Origin: Lysobacteraceae bacterium
Lineage (GTDB): Bacteria > Pseudomonadota > Gammaproteobacteria > Xanthomonadales > Xanthomonadaceae
DNA length: 5,379 bases
Assembly (NCBI GenBank): GCA_027483745.1
Contig: JAIXTZ010000353.1
Coordinates: 1 to 5,379 of the forward strand
Direction of reading: 5' to 3'
Shown: positions 1 to 3,640 of the stretch, piece by piece
Layout: the number at the start of each line of letters is the position of its first letter
Position numbering within the stretch: the first letter of the stretch is position 1
Notes under the pieces: generated by a model
What the model was told of the DNA's origin: nothing
What the model saw: only the letters and a program-made list of their open reading frames with translations
Database searches by the model: none
Made by a program: the position numbers and the translations under genes

Positions 1-232
1 CTCGGGTGCGGTCGCCGCGTTCACCGCCAAGGGCCGCGAGGCGCAGGAGTTCGTCAAGGAGTCGCTGTTCGAGCTCCGCAAGGTGGTGTGGCCCAGCACC
101 GATGAGTCGATCCGCACGACGGTCGTGATCCTCATCGTGGTGGTCATCGTCAGCCTGGTCCTCGCCGGCTTCGATTACGTCATTTCGCAGGGCGTGCGTG
201 CGCTCCTCGAGCAGAACGGAGGTGCGGCATGA
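1..232 (+). CDS. secE: SecE, preprotein translocase subunit (5' end missing)
   Basis: The frame starting at base 2 is open to a TGA at 230-232 and gives the last 76 residues of SecE. SecE is the small essential subunit of the SecYEG inner-membrane channel, where it clamps SecY. Visible signatures are the amphipathic helix with [12 protein letters not shown] (about residues 24-35 of the fragment), matching the conserved 'RKVxWP' SecE motif, followed by one strongly hydrophobic segment (about 40-60, [17 protein letters not shown]). This corresponds to the conserved C-terminal membrane helix. The start codon lies upstream of the window, so I cannot tell whether the protein has one membrane segment or the three of E. 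coli SecE. The stop codon overlaps the nusG start by 4 nt (ATGA, 229-232), and the nusG ribosome binding site GGAGGT (218-223) lies inside secE. This implies one transcript and probably translational coupling. Confidence 0.95.
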   Translation, partial: SGAVAAFTAKGREAQEFVKESLFELRKVVWPSTDESIRTTVVILIVVVIVSLVLAGFDYVISQGVRALLEQNGGAA

Positions 233-789
233 GCAAGCGCTGGTACGTGGTCCACGCCTATTCGGGTTTCGAGAACCAGGTCGCCAAGGCCCTCGAGACG
301 CGCATCGCGCGCTTCGAGATGCAGGACCGGTTCGGCCAGGTGCTCGTCCCGACCGAAGAGGTCGTCGAGATGCGCGCTGGGCAGAAGCGCAAGTCGGAGC
401 GGAAGTTCTTCCCCGGCTACGTGCTGGTGCAGATCGAGACCACCGACGAGGCGGGCATCCCGCGCATCGACAACGAGAGCTGGCACCTGATCAAGGAAAC
501 CCCGAAGGTCATGGGCTTCATCGGCGGCACGGCCGAACGCCCGCTGCCGATCCGCGACAGCGAAGCCGATGCCATCCTCGCCCGTGTGCAGGAAGGCGTC
601 GACAAGCCGAAGCCCAAGGTGCTTTTCGCGCCGGGCGAGATGGTTCGCGTCGTGGATGGTCCGTTCAACGATTTCAACGGCACCGTCGAAGAGGTCAACT
701 ACGAGCGCAGCCGCCTGCGCGTCGCGGTGATGATCTTCGGCCGCTCGACCCCGGTCGAGCTCGAATTCGGCCAGGTCGAAAAGGCCTGA
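229..789 (+). CDS. nusG: NusG, transcription termination/antitermination factor
   Basis: This encodes 186 aa, close to the 181 of E. coli NusG. NusG binds RNA polymerase through its N-terminal NGN domain and uses its C-terminal KOW domain to contact Rho or ribosomal protein S10, coupling transcription to termination or translation. The NGN domain spans about residues 1-120, with [12 protein letters not shown] near the start and KFFPGYVLV at 59-67. A short linker follows ([10 protein letters not shown], 121-130). The KOW domain (about 133-186) contains [17 protein letters not shown]. The [10 protein letters not shown] loop at 169-178 matches the E. coli Rho/S10 contact segment IFGRATPVEL, including the key phenylalanine (F170 here). 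The ATG at 229 is chosen because GGAGGT (218-223) precedes it by 5 nt and the family N-terminus starts at this point. The gene overlaps secE by 4 nt and is followed by a 226-nt spacer before rplK. Confidence 0.98.
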   Translation: MSKRWYVVHAYSGFENQVAKALETRIARFEMQDRFGQVLVPTEEVVEMRAGQKRKSERKFFPGYVLVQIETTDEAGIPRIDNESWHLIKETPKVMGFIGGTAERPLPIRDSEADAILARVQEGVDKPKPKVLFAPGEMVRVVDGPFNDFNGTVEEVNYERSRLRVAVMIFGRSTPVELEFGQVEKA

Positions 790-796
790 GCCAAGC

Positions 797-815
797 CCCG
801 GGCCCTGGGCCCGGG
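797..815 (+). repeat. Perfect GC-only inverted repeat just after nusG
   Basis: CCCGGGCCC (797-805) and GGGCCCGGG (807-815) are exact reverse complements around a single T at 806. In RNA the middle must open, leaving a stem of about 6-7 bp. An outer pair, AAGCCC (793-798) with GGGCTT (823-828), offers an alternative larger fold. The repeat starts 7 nt after the nusG stop, where a terminator would be expected, but no T-run follows it. It could stabilise the 3' end of the mRNA or pause the polymerase. I do not call it an intrinsic terminator. Confidence 0.5.
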
Positions 816-851
816 ATCGCCAGGGCTTCGGCCCCACGTCGCGGCAGGGTT

Positions 852-866
852 TCCGGCAAGGCCGGA
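852..866 (+). repeat. Small perfect hairpin in the nusG-rplK spacer
   Basis: TCCGGC (852-857) pairs exactly with GCCGGA (861-866) across a 3-nt AAG loop. It lacks a following T-tract, so it is not an intrinsic terminator. It lies in the 5' half of the spacer that precedes the likely L1 control site, and its function is unknown. Short GC stems also occur by chance in DNA of this composition. Confidence 0.35.
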
Positions 867-920
867 GGCCCGCCGTGCCGTCGTTCAGGAAGGTTCCGTC
901 CTCCTGGGGTAAGCTTGCGG

Positions 921-965
921 GCTTCCCTTCGGGGTCGCGTGAAGCCAGGGCACGTCATTCCCTGG
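921..965 (+). promoter_or_regulatory. Structured rplK leader: two hairpins upstream of the L1 site
   Basis: Two stems can form just 5' of the proposed L1 site. GCTTC (921-925) pairs with GAAGC (941-945) and encloses a very stable CC-TTCG-GG tetraloop hairpin (926-933). Next, CCAGGG (945-950) pairs with CCCTGG (960-965) across a 9-nt loop. The two share base 945, so at that base they compete. AAGC (911-914) could instead pair with GCTT (921-924). The pairings are read directly from the sequence. That they form part of the rplK leader mRNA is an inference, because no promoter was recognised. Confidence 0.4.
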
Positions 966-972
966 AAACGAT

Positions 973-1008
973 GGGGAGGCTGCGTTGCGCAGCCGCATGC
1001 ACCCGGAG
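973..1008 (+). promoter_or_regulatory. Probable ribosomal protein L1 binding site (rplKA autoregulation)
   Basis: A perfect 7-bp stem, GGCTGCG (978-984) with CGCAGCC (988-994), sits on an asymmetric internal loop (A977 opposite GCATGCA, 995-1001). It is closed by GGG (973-975) with CCC (1002-1004). The order GGGAGGCT...AGCCG...CCC matches the L1-stalk helices of 23S rRNA, where E. coli has GGGAGGCU...AGCCG...CCACC. In many bacteria L1 represses the L11-L1 mRNA by binding such an rRNA mimic. The structure abuts the rplK ribosome binding site GGAG (1005-1008), so bound L1 would block rplK initiation and, through coupling, rplA. The match is made by eye. The short closing stem is the weakest part. 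Confidence 0.7.
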
Positions 1009-1015
1009 AGCAGTC

Positions 1016-1444
1016 ATGGCAAAGAAGGTTGTTGGTTACATCAAGCTGCAGGTGAAGGCCGGTCAGGCCAACCCCTCGCCGCCCGTCGGTCCGGCGCTGG
1101 GTCAGCGCGGCCTGAACATCATGGAGTTCTGCAAGGCGTTCAACGCCGCGACCTCCAAGCTCGAGCCGGGTCTGCCGACGCCGGTCATCATCACGGCCTA
1201 CTCGGACCGTACCTTCACCTTCATCACCAAGAGCACGCCGGCTTCGGTGCTGCTGAAGAAGGCCGTCGGCATCGCTTCGGGCTCGAAGCGTCCGAACACC
1301 GAGAAGGTGGGCAAGGTCACCCGCGCCCAGCTGGAAGCCATCGTGAAGCAGAAGGAAGCCGACCTGACGGCCGCTTCCCTCGACGCCGCGGTGCGCACGA
1401 TTGCGGGCTCGGCCCGTTCCATGGGTCTGGTGGTGGAGGGTTAA
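1016..1444 (+). CDS. rplK: 50S ribosomal protein L11
   Basis: This encodes 142 aa, the same length as E. coli L11. L11 binds the GTPase-associated centre of 23S rRNA at the base of the L7/L12 stalk, helps recruit translation factors, and is needed for RelA activation on stalled ribosomes. The N-terminal domain (about 1-70) has the family signature [21 protein letters not shown] (15-35), with the proline-rich helix that is the thiostrepton contact region. The RNA-binding C-terminal domain (about 72-142) contains [23 protein letters not shown] and ends in [15 protein letters not shown], the usual L11 C-terminus. Several lysines, including K40 in EFCK, are typical targets of PrmA methylation. 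The ATG at 1016 is chosen for GGAG (1005-1008) 7 nt upstream and for family length. The frame is open further upstream to 875, but that part overlaps the regulatory leader and has no family match. rplA follows after 3 nt. Confidence 0.98.
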   Translation: MAKKVVGYIKLQVKAGQANPSPPVGPALGQRGLNIMEFCKAFNAATSKLEPGLPTPVIITAYSDRTFTFITKSTPASVLLKKAVGIASGSKRPNTEKVGKVTRAQLEAIVKQKEADLTAASLDAAVRTIAGSARSMGLVVEG

Positions 1445-1447
1445 GCC

Positions 1448-2152
1448 ATGGCAAAGATTTCGAAGCGTTACAAGGCCCTGTCGGCCCTCGTCGTCCCGGG
1501 TAAGACCTACGCGCTGAACGACGCGCTGGACATCATCACGAAGAACACCAAGACGAAGTTCGTCGAGTCGGTGGACGTCGCCGTGCGTCTCGGCGTCGAT
1601 GCCAAGAAGTCGGACCAGCAGGTGCGCGGCTCGACCGTGCTGCCCGCCGGCACCGGCAAGACCGTTCGTGTCGCCGTCTTCTGCCCCCCGGGCGCCAAGG
1701 CTGACGAAGCCCTGGCCGCCGGCGCGGAAGCCGTGGGCATGGACGACCTCGCCGACAAGATGCTGGCTGGCGACCTCAACTATGGCGTCGTCATCGCCAC
1801 GCCGGACGCCATGCGCGTCGTCGGCAAGCTGGGTCAGGTCCTCGGCCCGCGCGGCCTGATGCCGAACCCGAAGGTCGGCACGGTCTCGGCCAATCCGGCT
1901 GAAGCCGTGAAGAACGCCAAGTCGGGCCAGGTCCGTTACCGCACCGACAAGGCCGGCATCATCCACTGCACCATCGGCAAGGCCAGCTTCTCGGCCGACG
2001 CGCTGTCGCAGAACCTGCACGCGCTGCTCGCCGACCTGGTCAAGGCCAAGCCGGCCACGGCCAAGGGCCAGTACCTGCAGAAGATTTCGCTGAGCTCGAC
2101 GATGGGCGTCGGCGTTGCGATCGACCAGGCCAGCCTGTCGCTCGCGAAGTAA
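1448..2152 (+). CDS. rplA: 50S ribosomal protein L1
   Basis: This encodes 234 aa, identical in length to E. coli L1. L1 forms the mobile L1 stalk next to the E site, guides release of deacylated tRNA, and acts as translational repressor of its own operon. Visible motifs are SKRYKAL near the N-terminus, [18 protein letters not shown] (61-78), the inserted second domain beginning around 70 with a mostly alpha/beta pattern, and the L1 signature [14 protein letters not shown] (133-146). The C-terminal part returns to domain I and ends [15 protein letters not shown]. The start lies 3 nt after the rplK stop. Its ribosome binding site GGAGG (1435-1439) is inside the end of rplK, so translation is very probably coupled and repression at the rplK leader would control both proteins. 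Confidence 0.98.
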   Translation: MAKISKRYKALSALVVPGKTYALNDALDIITKNTKTKFVESVDVAVRLGVDAKKSDQQVRGSTVLPAGTGKTVRVAVFCPPGAKADEALAAGAEAVGMDDLADKMLAGDLNYGVVIATPDAMRVVGKLGQVLGPRGLMPNPKVGTVSANPAEAVKNAKSGQVRYRTDKAGIIHCTIGKASFSADALSQNLHALLADLVKAKPATAKGQYLQKISLSSTMGVGVAIDQASLSLAK

Positions 2153-2163
2153 CACATTCAAGT

Positions 2164-2190
2164 CCGCCGCGGCCCTCGGGCTCGCGGCGG
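2164..2190 (+). terminator. GC-rich hairpin after rplA, possible weak terminator
   Basis: CCGCCGCG (2164-2171) pairs exactly with CGCGGCGG (2183-2190). GCC (2172-2174) with GGC (2179-2181) extends the stem inside a bulged T2182. It starts 12 nt after the rplA stop, the usual terminator position. The following tail CGCAATTTAG has only three T's, so termination would be partial at best. It may instead protect the 3' end of the rplKA message or be read through into rplJ. The pairing is seen directly, and the function is inferred. Confidence 0.5.
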
Positions 2191-2195
2191 CGCAA

Positions 2196-2232
2196 TTTAG
2201 AAGGCGCCCGCATCCCGCGGGGGCCATCTAAG
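2196..2232 (+). repeat. Long near-perfect hairpin between rplA and rplJ
   Basis: TTAGA (2197-2201) pairs with TCTAA (2227-2231), GGC (2203-2205) with GCC (2223-2225), and CCCGC (2207-2211) with GCGGG (2217-2221), around a 5-nt ATCCC loop. Only an A-A (2202/2226) and a G-G (2206/2222) mismatch interrupt the 13 pairs, and T2196-G2232 can add a wobble pair. No T-run follows. It is either the first stem of the rplJ leader RNA or, as DNA, a dyad for a protein. The sequence alone cannot tell which. Confidence 0.5.
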
Positions 2233-2247
2233 ACCGCAGGTGCGGTC
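2232..2247 (+). repeat. Perfect short hairpin in the rplJ leader
   Basis: GACCGC (2232-2237) pairs exactly with GCGGTC (2242-2247) across a 4-nt AGGT loop. It directly abuts the preceding long hairpin, sharing only base 2232, so the two could stack. The role is unknown, but it is probably part of the structured leader. Confidence 0.45.
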
Positions 2248-2303
2248 AGCGCGGATCGACGTCGGGCAGGGATGCACGAAAGGCACGGAATCGCCGTCGA
2301 CCC

Positions 2304-2317
2304 AAGCGGGCCCGCTT
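2304..2317 (+). repeat. Perfect 14-bp palindrome AAGCGGGCCCGCTT
   Basis: AAGCGGG is followed at once by its exact reverse complement CCCGCTT. As RNA it forms a 5-bp stem with a GGCC loop, and two such loops could also dimerise. As DNA it is a symmetric site that a dimeric regulator could bind. It sits within the rplJ leader and is followed 5 nt later by the GGCC-GCAA-GGCC tetraloop hairpin (2323-2334). Confidence 0.45.
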
Positions 2318-2347
2318 AATCCGGCCGCAAGGCCTGTCCTGCGCAGA

Positions 2348-2385
2348 TGGTGCACCTTCTTCAGGATTCTCTGGAGAGGCCACCA
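2348..2385 (+). promoter_or_regulatory. Interrupted long hairpin in the rplJ leader
   Basis: TGGTG (2348-2352) pairs with CACCA (2381-2385). After a small internal loop (CA opposite C), CCT (2355-2357) pairs with AGG (2377-2379). T2358 bulges, and CTTCAG (2359-2364) pairs with CTGGAG (2371-2376), using one G-U pair, around a GATTCT loop. A bulged, internally looped stem of this kind is the sort of structure ribosomal proteins recognise. This makes it the most plausible piece of the leader for L10(L12)4 binding, but I cannot match it to a known consensus. Confidence 0.4.
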
Positions 2386-2432
2386 CGGACGCCCACGCGT
2401 CCCGGCGTGCATGGAAGCCGCCGCCCAAGGTG

Positions 2433-2458
2433 CCACCGCCTGCTGGAGCAGGTGGTGG
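2433..2458 (+). promoter_or_regulatory. 11-bp stem-loop just upstream of the rplJ ribosome binding site
   Basis: CCACCGCCTGC (2433-2443) pairs with GCAGGTGGTGG (2448-2458) over all 11 positions, with one G-U pair, around a TGGA loop. It ends 9 nt before AGGAGG (2468-2473). It has no T-run, so it is not a terminator. Its closeness to the ribosome binding site suggests it helps set rplJ translation, either by keeping the site single-stranded or as part of the L10-sensitive fold. Confidence 0.5.
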
Positions 2459-2479
2459 ATTGAAGTTAGGAGGAGTGCA

Positions 2480-2977
2480 ATGGCTCTCAATCTGTCCCAG
2501 AAGCATGAAGTCGTCGCGGAAGTCGCGGCGGTTGCTGCCACGGCCCACTCCCTGGTCGCTGCCGAGTACGCTGGCGTCACCGTCTCCCAGATGACGGCGA
2601 TGCGCAAGAAGGCTCGCGAGACCGGTGTCTACCTGAAGGTCGTCAAGAACACGTTGGCTTCGCGCGCTGTCGCGGGCACCGAGTTCGAGTGCACCCAGGA
2701 CCAGCTCACCGGCCCGCTGCTTTACGCGTTCTCGACCGAGGAGCCCGGCTCTGCCGGTCGCCTGATCAAGGAGTTCGCCAAGGGCAACGACAAGCTGAAG
2801 GCAAAGGTCGTCTCGATCGGTGGCAAGGCCTATCCGGCCGCCCACCTCGAAGTCCTCGCCTCGCTGCCGACGCGCGATCAAGCCCTGTCCATGTTCCTCA
2901 GCACGCTCGTCGAGCCGGCCACCCGTGTGGCCCGCGCGTTCAAGGCGATTGCCGAGAAGCAGGAAGCCACGGCCTGA
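2480..2977 (+). CDS. rplJ: 50S ribosomal protein L10 (P0 stalk base)
   Basis: This encodes 165 aa, the same length as E. coli L10. L10 anchors the L7/L12 dimers to 23S rRNA at the base of the stalk, and the L10(L12)4 complex also represses its own mRNA. The N-terminal RNA-binding domain starts [15 protein letters not shown], as in E. coli MALNLQDKQAIVAEV. It includes [33 protein letters not shown] (32-64), the family core, and [25 protein letters not shown] (77-101). The C-terminal helix (about 135-165) is the docking site for L12 dimers. The ATG at 2480 has a strong AGGAGG (2468-2473) 6 nt upstream and gives the family length. The frame is open back to 2240, but that extension runs through the hairpin-rich leader and has no L10 match. 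rplL begins 48 nt downstream. Confidence 0.98.
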   Translation: MALNLSQKHEVVAEVAAVAATAHSLVAAEYAGVTVSQMTAMRKKARETGVYLKVVKNTLASRAVAGTEFECTQDQLTGPLLYAFSTEEPGSAGRLIKEFAKGNDKLKAKVVSIGGKAYPAAHLEVLASLPTRDQALSMFLSTLVEPATRVARAFKAIAEKQEATA

Positions 2978-3025
2978 CCGCCCCGCGACCCCGACTGCAT
3001 TAGCAACTTTCCAGAGGTAAACAAC

Positions 3026-3400
3026 ATGTCCCTGTCCAACGATCAGATCATCGAAGCGATCGCCACCAAGTCCCTGATGGAAATCATGGACCTCGTCAAG
3101 GCGATGGAAGAGAAGTTCGGCGTCTCCGCCGCCGCCCCGGTCATGATGGCCGCCGGCCCGGCCGCCGCCGCCGCTCCGGTGGAAGAGCAGACCGAGTTCA
3201 CCGTCGTCCTGAAGGCCGCCGGCGAGAAGAAGGTCGAAGTCATCAAGGCCGTCCGCGCCATCACCGGCCTGGGCCTGAAGGAAGCGAAGGACCTCGTCGA
3301 AGGTGCCCCGCAGAACGTCAAGGAAGGTGTGTCGAAGGACGACGCCGCGAAGTTCAAGAAGGACCTCGAGGCCGCCGGCGCCACCGTCGAGCTCAAGTAA
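3026..3400 (+). CDS. rplL: 50S ribosomal protein L7/L12
   Basis: This encodes 124 aa, near the E. coli length of 121. It is the only multicopy ribosomal protein. Dimers bind the L10 C-terminal helix, and the free C-terminal domains recruit EF-Tu, EF-G and other GTPases. Domains in order are the N-terminal dimerisation helices (about 1-32, [31 protein letters not shown]), an Ala/Pro-rich flexible hinge (about 34-52, with [10 protein letters not shown]), and the C-terminal factor-binding domain (about 54-124). The C-terminal domain holds [28 protein letters not shown] (68-95), the family signature with the conserved lysines and Gly-Leu-Gly-Leu. The ribosome binding site AGAGGT (3013-3018) lies 7 nt before the ATG. 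The 48-nt gap to rplJ and the shared leader suggest joint control, with extra initiation at rplL explaining the known excess of L12 over L10. Confidence 0.98.
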   Translation: MSLSNDQIIEAIATKSLMEIMDLVKAMEEKFGVSAAAPVMMAAGPAAAAAPVEEQTEFTVVLKAAGEKKVEVIKAVRAITGLGLKEAKDLVEGAPQNVKEGVSKDDAAKFKKDLEAAGATVELK

Positions 3401-3440
3401 GCGTCACTTGGGTCGCCGCGTCATCGCCGGCGACACCACC

Positions 3441-3477
3441 AAGGCTGGGGGCGAAAGCCCCCGGCCTTTGGCCGTTT
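3441..3477 (+). terminator. Terminator-like hairpin between rplL and rpoB (attenuator candidate)
   Basis: AAGGCTGGGGGC (3441-3452) pairs with GCCCCCGGCCTT (3457-3468), 12 pairs including one T-G wobble, around a stable GAAA tetraloop. Its 3' arm also belongs to a second hairpin, CGGCC-TTT-GGCCG (3462-3474), which is followed by TTT (3475-3477). The two cannot form together in full. The T-runs are short, as expected for a leaky terminator. E. coli has a partial terminator at the same place, between rplL and rpoB, which lets only a fraction of polymerases reach rpoBC. The same role here is an inference from position and structure. Confidence 0.65.
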
Positions 3478-3496
3478 CAGGGCGTTCGTTCGCCTT

Positions 3497-3513
3497 GGCG
3501 GCCTGAATCCGCC
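3497..3513 (+). repeat. Small hairpin in the rplL-rpoB spacer
   Basis: GGCGG (3497-3501) pairs with CCGCC (3509-3513) across a CCTGAAT loop. Just upstream GGCG (3481-3484) can pair with CGCC (3491-3494). Both lie between the attenuator candidate and the long stem further 3'. They may be incidental in GC-rich RNA, and no function is claimed. Confidence 0.3.
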
Positions 3514-3533
3514 GCGACAACCGCTCCATGCAC

Positions 3534-3608
3534 CGAGTGGACAGTGAGAAGCAGCAGCAGAAGGCGTGCTGGTGCCGGCAATACCAGCGGCTTCCCACTG
3601 GCCACTTG
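3534..3608 (+). promoter_or_regulatory. Long imperfect RNA stem, probable RNase III processing site
   Basis: The arm at 3534-3552 pairs with 3590-3608 over 19 positions, with only two mismatches (A3547/C3595 and A3541/G3601) and one G-T pair. Inside, GCTGGT (3568-3573) pairs exactly with ACCAGC (3583-3588) around a 9-nt loop. A near-continuous duplex of about two helical turns is the typical RNase III substrate. In E. coli, RNase III cuts the rplL-rpoB intercistronic RNA downstream of the attenuator, the same order as here. The stem ends 32 nt before the rpoB start. The pairing was checked base by base. Cleavage is inferred. Confidence 0.65.
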
Positions 3609-3640
3609 ACCCCCACAGCTCACCGAGCCTGAAGGTCCCC

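Larger units (their letters stand above)
2233..2479 (+). promoter_or_regulatory. Non-coding structured leader of rplJ, candidate L10(L12)4 control region
   Basis: About 250 nt before rplJ carry no recognisable gene but many stems: a 14-bp palindrome (2304-2317), GGCC-GCAA-GGCC with a GNRA loop (2323-2334), an interrupted long hairpin (2348-2385), GGACGC/GCGTCC (2387-2392/2397-2402) and an 11-bp stem (2433-2458). The last ends 9 nt before the strong ribosome binding site AGGAGG (2468-2473). In E. coli the long rplJ leader binds the L10(L12)4 complex, which represses rplJL translation. The position, length and structure here fit that role. I could not align the specific L10-binding motif, so the exact site is open. 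No convincing promoter was found. Confidence 0.55.

Noticed and set aside
884..915. Possible sigma-70 promoter TTCAGG ... TAAGCT before rplK
   Set aside because: The spacing is 20 nt and both boxes are poor. No other pair in the spacers was better, so no promoter is annotated.
875..1015. 47-codon N-terminal extension of L11
   Set aside because: ATG 1016 gives exactly the 142-aa family length with a ribosome binding site. The upstream part overlaps the L1-site leader and has no L11 match.
198..1055. 285-codon plus-strand frame overlapping nusG and the rplK leader
   Set aside because: It is out of frame with nusG and rplK, has Arg/Pro/Gly-rich composition and no ribosome binding site. It is a shadow.
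695..2227. Minus-strand open frame of 510 codons across nusG end, rplK and rplA
   Set aside because: It is an antisense shadow of genes with strong family matches. GC-rich codon use keeps the opposite frame free of stops, and its product is Arg/Leu/Gly/His-rich with no recognisable domain.
2196..2233. Resemblance of TTAGAAG...GCCATC...TAAGA to the L11-binding GTPase centre of 23S rRNA
   Set aside because: A few short words match in order, but the pairing here (TTAGA with TCTAA) differs from the rRNA fold and the conserved tertiary loop is missing. Chance is the simpler explanation.
2240..2479. 80-codon N-terminal extension of L10, or a small gene in the rplA-rplJ spacer
   Set aside because: The frame is open, but L10 is 165 aa from ATG 2480 with AGGAGG in front. 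The extension shows no L10 similarity and is filled with RNA hairpins.
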